DNA of 64,000 bases, from assembly GCF_051175565.1 (NCBI RefSeq), contig NZ_CP195105.1, positions 558,001 through 622,000 on the forward strand, read 5' to 3'. A model generated the notes under the pieces. The model did not search any database, was not told the DNA's origin, and saw only the letters and a list, made by a program, of their open reading frames with translations. Source of the DNA: Daejeonia sp002484105 (lineage in GTDB: Bacteria > Bacteroidota > Bacteroidia > Flavobacteriales > Weeksellaceae). Shown piece by piece: positions 43,005 through 51,948 of the stretch (position 1 is the stretch's first letter; the number at the start of each line of letters is the position of its first letter). Both the position numbers and the translations under genes were made by a program.

Positions 43005-43021
43005 TAGCACTTTTAAAAAAG

Positions 43022-43414
43022 ATGTTACAGAGAATACAAACCGTTTGGATGGCACTAGGCATCATGTCCGCAATATTTTTGTATATGAGTTCGCTGGATG
43101 TCACCTTTGGCAGCAGCAATATTCCGGTGATGGGCATAGGAAGTTTTGTGCTGGCCATGCTGGGGGTACTGAGTATTTTTAGTTTCAGAAACAGAAAAAG
43201 ACAGATATTGCTGAACAATATCAGCATTTTCATAAACGTTTTGTTGACCGGTTTACTGGTATACTGGCTGCTAAAGCTATCCGGAGGAATTTATTTTCCT
43301 GAGAAGGGTATTGAGCCTGTTTTCACCGTTCTTGCTGTTTTTTGTATGATTGTGGCCAACATTTATATAAGGAAGGACGAGAGGCTTGTAAAATCTGTAG
43401 ACAGACTTAGATAA
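43022..43414 (+). CDS. DUF4293 family membrane protein
   Basis: 130 residues with four predicted transmembrane helices, beginning MLQRIQTVWMALGIMSAIF, the hallmark start of DUF4293. Helices lie at about 8-25, 40-58, 66-86 and 98-116, and a short basic tail ends the protein. The family is found in Bacteroidota and has no known function. It is divergent from rho, a common arrangement in Flavobacteriia, and is followed by a terminator. Confidence 0.85.
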   Translation: MLQRIQTVWMALGIMSAIFLYMSSLDVTFGSSNIPVMGIGSFVLAMLGVLSIFSFRNRKRQILLNNISIFINVLLTGLLVYWLLKLSGGIYFPEKGIEPVFTVLAVFCMIVANIYIRKDERLVKSVDRLR

Positions 43415-43442
43415 ACCTTACAACGATTTATTTTTTGAGTGA

Positions 43443-43469
43443 AACAGTTCCGAAAGGAGCTGTTTTTTT
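43443..43469 (+). terminator. Terminator after the DUF4293 gene
   Basis: The stem AACAGTTCC / GGAGCTGTT (one G-T pair) with loop GAAA is followed by seven T. Confidence 0.75.
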
Positions 43470-43540
43470 GTGTCGCAAGGTTGATGTGCCTGCTGCCCGC
43501 AACCTAAAAAATCCGTAATATTGCAAATCAATCCTACTGA

Positions 43541-45379
43541 ATGAAACCATTACAGAGAATCCTTTACTTTGCGCGGCCGCACAGAAATTATCTTTTCGGA
43601 AGCATTTTTTTTAATATCCTGTATTCTGTACTCCAGATTTTTTCAGTTCTCTCTCTCTTGCCGATTCTGAAGATTATTTTTAACATCAACGATGGCGATG
43701 ATACGAAGAAAAATCCACCCGTGGCGGACGGAACCGTAAACTATTTCAACCACCTGAAAGAAGTGCTGTATTATAAAATCCACCTGTATATTGATCAGTA
43801 TGGAGGTGTGCGCGTTCTTGCTGTGCTATGCATTATTACGGCAATTGCTTTTCTGATGAGGAATATTTTCCGGTATCTTGGCGCTTTTCTGCTGGTGAAT
43901 TACCGTGTCGGGATTGTCAAGGATCTTCGTACAGCGATGTACAATAAGTTTCTGAAACTTCCCGTTTCTTTTTTTACAGAGCAGCGCAAAGGCGACATGA
44001 TGTCTCGGATTTCCAATGATATTGGTGCGGTGGACACTGGCATTATGGGCACTCTCGTTGATCTTATCAATGCTCCGTTTATGATTATTGCCTCTCTGGT
44101 CATGCTTTTCATGCTGGATGCACAGCTTACACTGTTCTCTCTGCTGGTTTTTCCGGTGATGGGCGGTATCATTTCCTGGGTAGGGAAAAGCCTAAAGCGG
44201 CAAGCCAACTCGGCACAGGTTGAACTCGGAAATCTCTTTTCCATTGTAGACGAAACCCTTAAATCTTCCAAAGTCATTAAAATATTTAATGCAGACAAAC
44301 TGCTCCAACGCCGGTTCAATGCCACAACGAATGCTTGGAAGAAATTCAGTATCGGAATGAGCCGCAGACGGGAAATGGCATCGCCAATGAGTGAATTTCT
44401 CGGATCTGTCACCATGCTGCTGATCACCTGGTTTGCCGGTGTAGGTGTTATTAACGGAACCAATCATGATCCGCTTTCTTTCCTCGGCTTTATTGGGCTT
44501 TTTTATCAGATTCTGGATCCGGCCAAGAAATTTTCTGCTGCAATATCATCTATTCAGGGCGGGATGGCCAGCCTCGACCGCGTGTCCGAAGTACTTGATT
44601 ATGACCAGAAAGTGGATGAAATTCCCAATCCGGTGCGCATCAGTGATCTTACAAAGCAGATTGAGTTCCGTAATATAGGGTTCTACTACGAAAGGGAAAG
44701 TGTTATCCTCAAGAATTTTAACCTGATCATTCCTAAAGGCAAAACGGTAGCGCTTGTAGGACAGTCCGGTAGTGGAAAAACAACTGTTGCCAACCTCCTT
44801 GCCCGGTTTTATGATGTTTCGGAAGGCGAAATTATGATTGACGGATACAATATTAAAGAACTCAAACTTTCCGATTATCGTCACCTTTTGGGGATGGTGA
44901 CGCAGGAATCTGTTCTTTTCAATGATACAGTCTACAACAACATCCTGATGGGCAAGCCGGATGCAACGCAAGAAGAGGTCGTGAATGCGGCAAAAATTGC
45001 CAATGCTCATCAGTTTATTTCACAACTGCCGGAAGGGTACGAAACCAATATTGGAGATGATGGGAACAAGCTTTCTGGCGGACAGAAACAGCGGGTTTCC
45101 ATTGCAAGAGCCGTACTGAAAAACCCACCGGTTATGATTCTTGATGAAGCTACTTCTGCACTCGATACCGAATCGGAAAGAATGGTGCAGGATGCTCTTG
45201 AAAAAATGATGCAGAACCGCACTTCACTTGTTATTGCACACCGGCTTTCTACCATTCAGAAAGCGGATATGATTGTTGTAATGGAAAAAGGCAATATTGT
45301 GGAGCAGGGCACACACCACGAATTGATTGAAAAAAATGGTGTCTACAGAAAACTGGTAGAACTTCAGGATTTTCAGTAG
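43541..45379 (+). CDS. ABC exporter, fused permease and ATPase (MsbA-like)
   Basis: 612 residues. The N-terminal transmembrane domain (about 15-330) has six helices; the C-terminal ATPase has Walker A GQSGSGKTT, Q-loop VTQES, signature LSGGQKQR, Walker B VMILDEATSALD and H-loop IAHRLSTI. The half-transporter layout and the DGDDTKKNPP insertion after the first helix agree with Bacteroidota MsbA-type lipid or peptide exporters. It works as a homodimer in the inner membrane. A TAATATTG box (one mismatch) ends 17 bases before the ATG. The substrate is not proven. Confidence 0.88.
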   Translation: MKPLQRILYFARPHRNYLFGSIFFNILYSVLQIFSVLSLLPILKIIFNINDGDDTKKNPPVADGTVNYFNHLKEVLYYKIHLYIDQYGGVRVLAVLCIITAIAFLMRNIFRYLGAFLLVNYRVGIVKDLRTAMYNKFLKLPVSFFTEQRKGDMMSRISNDIGAVDTGIMGTLVDLINAPFMIIASLVMLFMLDAQLTLFSLLVFPVMGGIISWVGKSLKRQANSAQVELGNLFSIVDETLKSSKVIKIFNADKLLQRRFNATTNAWKKFSIGMSRRREMASPMSEFLGSVTMLLITWFAGVGVINGTNHDPLSFLGFIGLFYQILDPAKKFSAAISSIQGGMASLDRVSEVLDYDQKVDEIPNPVRISDLTKQIEFRNIGFYYERESVILKNFNLIIPKGKTVALVGQSGSGKTTVANLLARFYDVSEGEIMIDGYNIKELKLSDYRHLLGMVTQESVLFNDTVYNNILMGKPDATQEEVVNAAKIANAHQFISQLPEGYETNIGDDGNKLSGGQKQRVSIARAVLKNPPVMILDEATSALDTESERMVQDALEKMMQNRTSLVIAHRLSTIQKADMIVVMEKGNIVEQGTHHELIEKNGVYRKLVELQDFQ

Positions 45380-45410
45380 TTTCTTTTTCAATGAGAAAAC
45401 AAAGCGAGGA

Positions 45411-46067
45411 TCAATCTTCCTTCATTCTCGCAATGACATCGATACCGCCTTTGGTTTTGTCACCAATCTGGCAGAGAATTTCCGAGTCTACCGGCAGAAA
45501 AACATCCATTCTGGAACCAAATTTTATAAATCCGAATTCGTGCCCGGCTTTGGCTTCATCATTCAGGTGGCAATAGAAAACTATTCGTCTGGCAACATAT
45601 CCGGCAATCTGGCGGAATACTACTTTATGATGCGTAAGGCTTTCCACAGCCACTGTAGTTCTCTCGTTGTCTGTAGATGATTTTTCGTGCCATGCAACCA
45701 GATATTTTCCTGGATGATATTGCTTGTAGATCACTTTTCCTGAAACCGGATAGCGACAGATATGTACATTGAGCGGCGACATAAAAATAGAAATCTGTAT
45801 TGCTTTGGAACGCAGGAATTCGTTTTCGACAACTTCGCGAATCATCACGACTTTTCCGTCTACCGGTGCAATCACATTCTCACGGTGATCCTCAATATCA
45901 CGCAGCGGAACACGAAAAAACCAGAACACAAGCCCATAGAGCACCAGCAGTGGTACAATGACCAGCAGAGACCACATCCTGAGAAAATAAACCGCAATAA
46001 AACTGAGGACTGCGATAATAACGGTTGCAACGATGATGGTGCCTTTGCTCTCTCTGTGAAGTTTCAT
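45411..46067 (-). CDS. psd: Phosphatidylserine decarboxylase proenzyme, short form
   Basis: 218 residues. It has two N-terminal transmembrane helices (about 10-45, VIIAVLSFIAVYFLRMWSLLVIVPLLVLYG), then the Psd domain with FMSPLNVHICRYPVSG. The self-cleavage site is FGSRMD, where the Gly-Ser bond breaks and Ser becomes the pyruvoyl cofactor. It makes phosphatidylethanolamine from phosphatidylserine at the inner membrane. It lies eight bases after cdsA, which supplies CDP-diacylglycerol for the same pathway. It converges with the ABC exporter gene with no clear terminator in the 31-bp gap. Confidence 0.92.
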   Translation of the reverse strand: MKLHRESKGTIIVATVIIAVLSFIAVYFLRMWSLLVIVPLLVLYGLVFWFFRVPLRDIEDHRENVIAPVDGKVVMIREVVENEFLRSKAIQISIFMSPLNVHICRYPVSGKVIYKQYHPGKYLVAWHEKSSTDNERTTVAVESLTHHKVVFRQIAGYVARRIVFYCHLNDEAKAGHEFGFIKFGSRMDVFLPVDSEILCQIGDKTKGGIDVIARMKED

Positions 46068-46075
46068 GAAATTTG

Positions 46076-46942
46076 TTATATAAGTTTGTCAATAATAAAA
46101 TACAAATATACGACGGGCGCACAGATTATGAAACTGTCCAGCCTGTCCAGAATCCCACCATGTCCGGGGATGATGTTTCCACTGTCTTTTACACCAAACT
46201 GTCTTTTCAGCTGGCTTTCAACAAGATCGCCAAGCGGTGCAAAAACTGCGACCAAAAAACCCGTGATGATCCAGTTACCACGCAGTTCCGGAAACTGTCT
46301 TTCGATACAGAAAGAAAAGATCAGTGTCAGCAAAACACCTCCTGCAAAGCCTTCCCATGTCTTTTTGGGTGATATTGAGGGCGCCATTTTGTGTTTGCCG
46401 AAAAGCTTACCTGCAAAAAAGGCAAAAGAATCACTCGACCAGATCAGGATAAACAGGAAAAACGGCTCCAGTGTAAATTCATTTTCTGTATTGAAGTATG
46501 GAAGAGCCAGTGCATACGAGAAAGTCAGCGAAGCATAAATGACTGTAAATATCAGTTTACCACTGTTATATTCAAGCTCTTCATTGAAACGGAAGAGCGT
46601 AACAATAGCTATCAGAATGAGGGAAAGACCGAGTATCTCAGAGAGGTTAAAATCAAAATAAAATCCGTGCTCAAAGTATTTTTTGGAAAAACGATAGAAA
46701 ACGAGAAGGGCAACTGGCAGAGCAGCAAACTTTTCCCATCCTTTGTTAAACTGCATGATTCTGATGCACTCCCATACAGCTAACAGCATAAAAAAGGCAA
46801 TCAATACATAATACATCTGATATTGCATGATTCCCGGAAAGAGGTTTCGCAGAAGATGCGAACCGATTGGATGTGTGCAAAGGATTACAATAAGCCCGTA
46901 TACGGCTCCGGAGAGCAATCGCTGAATGAGATTTTTGTCCAA
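46076..46942 (-). CDS. cdsA: Phosphatidate cytidylyltransferase (CDP-diacylglycerol synthase)
   Basis: 288 residues with about eight membrane helices. The C-terminal CdsA signature is complete: SPKKTWEGFAGG followed by GDLVESQLKRQFGVKDSG and IPGHGGILDRLDS. It forms CDP-diacylglycerol from phosphatidate and CTP at the inner membrane, the precursor of all phospholipids. It sits between the LUD gene (12-bp gap) and psd (eight-base gap) in the same transcript. Confidence 0.94.
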   Translation of the reverse strand: MDKNLIQRLLSGAVYGLIVILCTHPIGSHLLRNLFPGIMQYQMYYVLIAFFMLLAVWECIRIMQFNKGWEKFAALPVALLVFYRFSKKYFEHGFYFDFNLSEILGLSLILIAIVTLFRFNEELEYNSGKLIFTVIYASLTFSYALALPYFNTENEFTLEPFFLFILIWSSDSFAFFAGKLFGKHKMAPSISPKKTWEGFAGGVLLTLIFSFCIERQFPELRGNWIITGFLVAVFAPLGDLVESQLKRQFGVKDSGNIIPGHGGILDRLDSFIICAPVVYLYFIIDKLI

Positions 46943-46954
46943 AAGAAAAATAAT

Positions 46955-47536
46955 TTAATCTTCCAGCAAAAGTAAGAAAAGTTTGCTAGAATCTTTGTTC
47001 GGAGTGTCCAGTTTGGACTGGCTTCCGCTGATGGAGGTGAGATTTTTGAGAGTGCCTCTTCTCTTTACTTTCATCATGGCCTCATTAAGATTGGATACAA
47101 TCTGGGAAACAGTGGCCATAATAATAATTTTTTCGGGTAATCTTGACGAATGGTAATGCAGAATATTATTATGCGAAAGCATCACGCGGCCATCGTAGGC
47201 GATCAGATATTCGCAGGTAATGAGGGCTGCATCATTGGTAAGTTCCAGCACATCTGTATGGGGAATGTTCAGTACATCAAGAAAATTTTTAAGATCATTG
47301 TCCCAGCAGAAAACGGAATGTACATCTTCTATTTTAAGAATCTGCTGGAGGGTTTTCAATGCTTCTGCTTCGTCGGAACAATAATTGAAAAAACCGCCTG
47401 AATGGGTAAATAGCTGGGCAAATTTATAGTCGAGATCTGCGTTTTTCAACTGATCACCCAGTTTTACTACATCTGTTTCTTCTTCAGCTTCCGGCTGATT
47501 AAGGAGTTTTCCAACTATTTTCTTAAATAAACTCAA
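46955..47536 (-). CDS. LUD-domain protein
   Basis: 193 residues, cytosolic, with a LUD (LutC/YkgG) domain spanning most of the length: VHSVFCWDNDLKNFLDVL, DAALITCEYLIAYDGRVML and LPEKIIIMATVSQIVSNL. LUD domains are linked to lactate utilisation, but this stand-alone copy belongs to a conserved Flavobacteriia group lying between ftsH and cdsA, and its function is unknown. It is separated from ftsH by 106 bp containing a terminator, so it may also have a separate promoter. Confidence 0.8.
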   Translation of the reverse strand: MSLFKKIVGKLLNQPEAEEETDVVKLGDQLKNADLDYKFAQLFTHSGGFFNYCSDEAEALKTLQQILKIEDVHSVFCWDNDLKNFLDVLNIPHTDVLELTNDAALITCEYLIAYDGRVMLSHNNILHYHSSRLPEKIIIMATVSQIVSNLNEAMMKVKRRGTLKNLTSISGSQSKLDTPNKDSSKLFLLLLED

Positions 47537-47591
47537 GGCAGGCTTTTATCGTTTAATAAACAAAAGTATAAAAAAAATATTTACAAAATAT

Positions 47592-47638
47592 AAATAAAAA
47601 TCCCGACCGTGCAAAAAAATGCCGTATCGGGATGGTTT
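47592..47638 (-). terminator. Terminator after ftsH
   Basis: The stem ATCCCGA / TCGGGAT surrounds an inner partial stem (CCGTGC / GCCGT-like). On the minus strand it is followed by a T-rich tail. It lies between ftsH and the LUD gene and may only partly stop transcription. Confidence 0.6.
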
Positions 47639-47642
47639 TGTT

Positions 47643-49631
47643 TTAAAGTTCGTTGCCGGACTCTGGTGCCACTACGGTTTCGGGGTTCTTGTTTTCCTCT
47701 TCTGCCGCCTTCACCGGGGTTTCGGTGAGTTCCGGATCCCAGGCCCGTTTTCCAAAGATCTCTTCAAGATCTTCACGGAAGATCACCTCTTTTTCCAGGA
47801 GTTTCTGGGCAAGGGCGTCGAGTTTCCCTCGGTGTTCCGTCAGGATCTGCACGGCTCTTCTGTACTGGCCTTCGATAATATTTTTTACTTCTTCGTCTAT
47901 TTTGGTGGCCGTCTCTTCAGAATAAGGTTTTCCGAAAGAATATTCAGACTGGCCGGTGCTGTCGTAGTAGGAGATATTTCCGATATTCGGGCTCAGTCCG
48001 TAAATGGTTACCATGGCTTGTGCCTGTTTGGTAACTCTTTCGAGGTCAGAAAGTGCACCCGTTGAAATGTTATCAAAAACGACCTGCTCTGCAGCACGTC
48101 CGCCCAGCGTTGCGCACATTTCGTCCAGCATTTGTTCGGTAGTGGTAAGCTGTCTTTCTTCAGGGAGATACCATGCAGCCCCCAGAGAACGCCCTCTTGG
48201 GACAATGGTTACCTTCAGCAGCGGAGCTGCGTGCTCTACAAGCCATGAGATGGAAGCGTGTCCTGCTTCATGATACGCCACTCTTCGTTTTTCGGAAGGT
48301 TTTATGGCTTTGTTTTTCTTTTCGAGCCCACCGATAATGCGGTCTACAGCATCCAGAAAATCTTGTTTGTTCACAGCTTCGTGTCCGTTTCTTGCGGCTA
48401 CCAGCGCCGCTTCGTTGCAGACATTGGCAATATCGGCACCGCTGAATCCCGGTGTTTGTCTGGCAAGAAAATCCCGGTCTACAGACGGATCAATTTTGAT
48501 TTTTTTCAGGTGAACCTCAAAGATTTCCTTTCTTTCGTGAAGTTCCGGAAGGTCTACATAAATCATCCGGTCAAAACGTCCTGCTCTCATCAGTGCTTTG
48601 TCAAGAATATCCGCGCGGTTGGTTGCCGCCATCACGATAACGTTGGTATCTGTGCCAAAACCATCCATTTCTGTAAGGAGTTGGTTAAGCGTATTTTCTC
48701 GTTCGTCATTGCCTCCGGTAAAGTTTCCTTTTCCTCTGGCTCTTCCTATGGCGTCAATCTCGTCTATAAAGATGATGGATGGCGATTTTGCTTTGGCCTG
48801 TGCAAAAAGATCTCTTACACGGGAGGCTCCTACGCCTACAAACATTTCGACAAAATCCGATCCTGAAAGGGAGAAAAACGGAACTTTTGCTTCTCCGGCG
48901 ACGGCTTTTGCCAGCAATGTTTTACCTGTTCCCGGAGGGCCAACAAGCAATACGCCTTTCGGGATTTTGCCGCCGAGTTTGGTATATTTTTCTGAGTTTT
49001 TAAGGAAATCAACAACTTCCTGAACTTCTTCTTTTGCTCCTTCCAGCCCGGCCACGTCTTTGAAGGTAACCTGAACTTTATCTTTTTCGTCAAAAAGTTT
49101 GGCTCTTGATTTTCCAATCGAGAAAATCTGTCCGCCGGGGCCACCGCCACCGCCCATTCTTCGGAAAAGAAGAAAGTAAAACAAGCCCAGTACGGCTACC
49201 CAGATTAACACAGAAACAAGGATGTCTGACAGTGGGTTTTTGCCCAGTGTGAAATCCATTTTTGTGGTAAGTTTCGGGTTTTCTGCTTTTATTTGATTGT
49301 ATCTTTCCTGAAAATATTTCAGGTCTCCGTAAGTGAGTGTATAATCCGGAGGCTGCTGCATACTCAGACCATTGAGTCCGGAAAAGGGACTGCTGGCTGA
49401 GGTGTCTTTTTTTACGAGTTCTTTTTTGGCTTCCTGTGTCAGGAAGACGTCGGCTTTGTCGGTATCTTTATATACCAGTACTTCCTGTACCTTGCCTTGT
49501 TGTACGAGCTGATAAAATTCGTCTTCGTCAATAGACTTGCCTTCGCTGGAACCCAGCATTGGCTGTATGAAGAAGAAAATCAATGCAATAATGGCAATAG
49601 GAAAAAACCAGTTGAATCCTTTGTTGTTCAT
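47643..49631 (-). CDS. ftsH: ATP-dependent zinc metalloprotease FtsH
   Basis: 662 residues when started at MNNKGFNWFFPIAIIAL (49631); the longer reading adds 32 codons not typical of FtsH and overlaps the rsfS region. The two N-terminal transmembrane helices are at about 6-24 and 138-158. The AAA+ domain has Walker A GPPGTGKT, Walker B IIFIDEID and the second region of homology TNRADILDKALMRAGRFDR. The protease active site is HEAGH. It degrades misfolded membrane and regulatory proteins at the inner membrane. It follows rsfS. Confidence 0.96.
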   Translation of the reverse strand: MNNKGFNWFFPIAIIALIFFFIQPMLGSSEGKSIDEDEFYQLVQQGKVQEVLVYKDTDKADVFLTQEAKKELVKKDTSASSPFSGLNGLSMQQPPDYTLTYGDLKYFQERYNQIKAENPKLTTKMDFTLGKNPLSDILVSVLIWVAVLGLFYFLLFRRMGGGGGPGGQIFSIGKSRAKLFDEKDKVQVTFKDVAGLEGAKEEVQEVVDFLKNSEKYTKLGGKIPKGVLLVGPPGTGKTLLAKAVAGEAKVPFFSLSGSDFVEMFVGVGASRVRDLFAQAKAKSPSIIFIDEIDAIGRARGKGNFTGGNDERENTLNQLLTEMDGFGTDTNVIVMAATNRADILDKALMRAGRFDRMIYVDLPELHERKEIFEVHLKKIKIDPSVDRDFLARQTPGFSGADIANVCNEAALVAARNGHEAVNKQDFLDAVDRIIGGLEKKNKAIKPSEKRRVAYHEAGHASISWLVEHAAPLLKVTIVPRGRSLGAAWYLPEERQLTTTEQMLDEMCATLGGRAAEQVVFDNISTGALSDLERVTKQAQAMVTIYGLSPNIGNISYYDSTGQSEYSFGKPYSEETATKIDEEVKNIIEGQYRRAVQILTEHRGKLDALAQKLLEKEVIFREDLEEIFGKRAWDPELTETPVKAAEEENKNPETVVAPESGNEL

Positions 49632-49684
49632 TCGATAGTATTTGAAAAATGAGGGAACATATCCCGTTGTATTGGCTGTTGATA

Positions 49685-50053
49685 TTACAATGTATTTTCG
49701 ATGGTGGTGATTTTTGCATCGCCCCAAAGATCGTCAATGTCATAATACTCGCGGATCTGTCTCTGGAAAATATGTACAACAACGGAAACATAATCCACCA
49801 GCACCCACATGGCATTTTCGGTGCCTTCTACATGCCAGGGTCTTTCTTTCAGTTCGTTGCGGACTTTTTTCTCGATATTTCCTGCGATGGCAGAGACTTG
49901 CGTGTTGGAGTTTCCGCTGCAGATGATGAATGTTTCGGCGACAGAATTTTCAATGCCGGAGAGATCAAAAATCCTGATGTCTTCTCCTTTTGTATCCTGT
50001 ATGGCTTCTACAATTTTGTCGATTAATAACTGTTTATCTGTATTTTTACTCAT
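49685..50053 (-). CDS. rsfS: Ribosomal silencing factor RsfS
   Basis: 122 residues of the RsfS/Iojap family. The core motifs are IRIFDLSGIENSVAETFIIC (with the common SGxxNSVAETFIIxSG pattern) and ERPWHVEGTENAMWVLVDYVSVVVHIF. RsfS binds ribosomal protein L14 (uL14) and keeps subunits from joining in starvation. It is the first gene of the rsfS-ftsH-LUD-cdsA-psd cluster, which is conserved in Flavobacteriia, and is divergent from birA. Its -7 box lies 19 bases upstream. Confidence 0.92.
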   Translation of the reverse strand: MSKNTDKQLLIDKIVEAIQDTKGEDIRIFDLSGIENSVAETFIICSGNSNTQVSAIAGNIEKKVRNELKERPWHVEGTENAMWVLVDYVSVVVHIFQRQIREYYDIDDLWGDAKITTIENTL

Positions 50054-50072
50054 TCAATTTATGGTGTATCTG

Positions 50073-50080
50073 CAAATTTA
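50073..50080 (-). promoter_or_regulatory. rsfS operon -7 promoter box
   Basis: TAAATTTG (50080 to 50073) on the minus strand is a perfect match to TAnnTTTG and lies 19 bases before the rsfS ATG. The -33 region does not show a clear TTTG. Confidence 0.5.
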
Positions 50081-50136
50081 TTGTTTTTTATTTACTTTTA
50101 CCTAAGTTTTAAGCGTTTGCAACCAAAAAATCTTAT

Positions 50137-50850
50137 ATGGTACCTCTCATTTACCGAAATCAGACTCCTTCAACCAGTGACAGTGTGCTGGAGTGTCTTG
50201 ACGGGCATGCTGAAGGGGCTGCTCTCTACACTTTTCATCAGACAAGAGGGCGTGGTCAATATGGAAATGTCTGGGAAACCGACCCCGGACAGAATCTTGC
50301 CTTTTCGCTGGCTTTGCCTGAAAATCAGGTGAAAATTTCCGGTAGCTTATTCAATTTTCATACCGCACTTCTGGTACGTGATTTTCTGGCCAATCTGACT
50401 GAAAACAACGTGCTGGTAAAATGGCCAAACGACCTGATTATCCACCGGAAAAAAGTCTGCGGTATCCTGCTTGAAAAAGTTCCTTATAAAGGTAATCCTT
50501 ATTATATTGTCGGAATCGGACTGAATGTGCAGCAGCAGAATTTCGGGACCATCGCAAAAGCCGGATCGCTGCTGACGCAGACGGGGAAATATTTCGATCT
50601 TCATGATATTGCGACACGCCTGCACAAACTTCTCTCTTCACAGTTTGATGCGGATGTACGTGAAGACAGAATTCTGGACGGCTACAACCGGTCTCTTTTC
50701 GGCCGGGGTTGTGTTTCTGTTTTTATAAAAAACGGAATAAGACAAAATGGCATTATCCGGAATGCAGACCGCGAAGGATATGTGTGGATTGATCTGGAGC
50801 ATGAGGGGCTTCAAAGGTTTTTTCATAAAGAAATTACCATGCTCTACTGA
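50137..50850 (+). CDS. birA: Biotin--[acetyl-CoA-carboxylase] ligase, no DNA-binding domain
   Basis: 237 residues. The catalytic motif is visible as RGRGQYGNVWETDPGQNL, with the substrate-binding VKWPNDLIIHRKKVCGILLE and GIGLNVQQ segments. It attaches biotin to carboxylase subunits in the cytosol. The N-terminus starts directly with the catalytic domain, so it is the group I type that does not repress transcription. Its stop region overlaps the 3' end of the convergent lptF/G gene by seven bases. A TTTG trinucleotide-type box ends 17 bases before the ATG, but it lacks the TA part. Confidence 0.9.
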   Translation: MVPLIYRNQTPSTSDSVLECLDGHAEGAALYTFHQTRGRGQYGNVWETDPGQNLAFSLALPENQVKISGSLFNFHTALLVRDFLANLTENNVLVKWPNDLIIHRKKVCGILLEKVPYKGNPYYIVGIGLNVQQQNFGTIAKAGSLLTQTGKYFDLHDIATRLHKLLSSQFDADVREDRILDGYNRSLFGRGCVSVFIKNGIRQNGIIRNADREGYVWIDLEHEGLQRFFHKEITMLY

Positions 50851-51938
50851 TTGGCTCTGCGGAAATAGAGAACTACAGCAATAGGCCCGAATACGAGATT
50901 TGGCAGCCACATCGCAACAAAAGGTGTCAGTGTATTGTTTTCGGAAACGACTTTCAGTGCTTCGAATGAAAAGACAAAGATAAAGGCCAGAGCAATCCCT
51001 ATGGCAAGGTTAAGGCCAAGCCCGCCACGTTTTTTTTCTGAAGAAAGAGAGAGCGCCAGAATGGACAGGATAATAATGGAAACGGGCATTGATGTTCTCT
51101 GATACAGCTCGTTCAGATACGAATTCAGATTTTTGTTTCCCTTAATTCTTTCCTGATCAATCAGTTTGATGAGTTCCGGGGTCGTTTTGGTCTGCCCGAG
51201 CATTTCGTCGGGGAAAAGTTCTTCCGGCGAGTGTCCGAAATTCATCTTTTTTTCTGGTCCATTGGCGATAATCTGTGTGTCTTTGGCGCCGGCTTTGCGT
51301 TCCATGAAATTGGAGAGAACAAAAACCTTCTGCTGGGAATTCCAGTATATTTCATTGGCCACCAGCTGGTAGGTCATCTGGCTTTTTTTGTCATATTTTT
51401 GATAGACAAAACTCGATCCGCGCTTTTCCTGACGGTTGTAGCTGTTGATAAAGATATATTCGTTTTTAGACAGCCGCGTAGCAATTTCTGTATTTCCGGT
51501 TACCTTCTCACGGTTCACGCTGTTCATTGTATAGGGTTCCAGTTTGTTTTTCTTGATATTGGCCCAGGGCAACGCAAAATGATTGATGCCCAGTGCTAAA
51601 ACAGCAATGATTCCGGATGCGATAAAATAAGGTCTTGCAAAACGGTGAAAACTGGCACCGCTACTGATGATGGCGACAATCTCGGTATTATTCGCCATTC
51701 GTGAAGTAAAATAAATGACTGAAATAAAAACCAGAATCGACATGAAAGTAATGACGAGATAGATCATCCAGAAGGGATAATAATGAACCAGGAAATAGTT
51801 GACTTTAAATCCGTTGCTCTCTATCCTTGGCGCTTTTTGCTGCACGTCAATCACCACGACAATAATGGAGAGCAGCAGGAGCATGAATCCCAGCGTTCCC
51901 AAAAATTTCTTGATGATATAACGGTCGATAATTTTCAT
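50844..51938 (-). CDS. LptF/LptG family lipopolysaccharide export permease
   Basis: 364 residues, YjgP/YjgQ family. Three N-terminal transmembrane helices are followed by a periplasmic beta-jellyroll region (about 120-270, AYGGERRVLLSNFMERKAGAK-type strands) and three C-terminal helices. The start MKIIDRYIIKKFLGTLGFML is characteristic. It forms part of the inner-membrane ABC pump LptBFG that moves lipopolysaccharide to the outer membrane. I cannot say whether it is LptF or LptG. It is the last gene of the GT2-DUF4296-tgt operon, ten bases after tgt. Confidence 0.88.
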   Translation of the reverse strand: MKIIDRYIIKKFLGTLGFMLLLLSIIVVVIDVQQKAPRIESNGFKVNYFLVHYYPFWMIYLVITFMSILVFISVIYFTSRMANNTEIVAIISSGASFHRFARPYFIASGIIAVLALGINHFALPWANIKKNKLEPYTMNSVNREKVTGNTEIATRLSKNEYIFINSYNRQEKRGSSFVYQKYDKKSQMTYQLVANEIYWNSQQKVFVLSNFMERKAGAKDTQIIANGPEKKMNFGHSPEELFPDEMLGQTKTTPELIKLIDQERIKGNKNLNSYLNELYQRTSMPVSIIILSILALSLSSEKKRGGLGLNLAIGIALAFIFVFSFEALKVVSENNTLTPFVAMWLPNLVFGPIAVVLYFRRANQ

Positions 51939-51948
51939 CAGCAGCTTG

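Noticed and set aside
47643..49727. A longer N-terminus for FtsH (start 49727)
   Set aside because: The 32 extra residues (His- and Tyr-rich) are unlike FtsH and overlap the 3' end of rsfS; the ATG at 49631 gives the normal membrane start.
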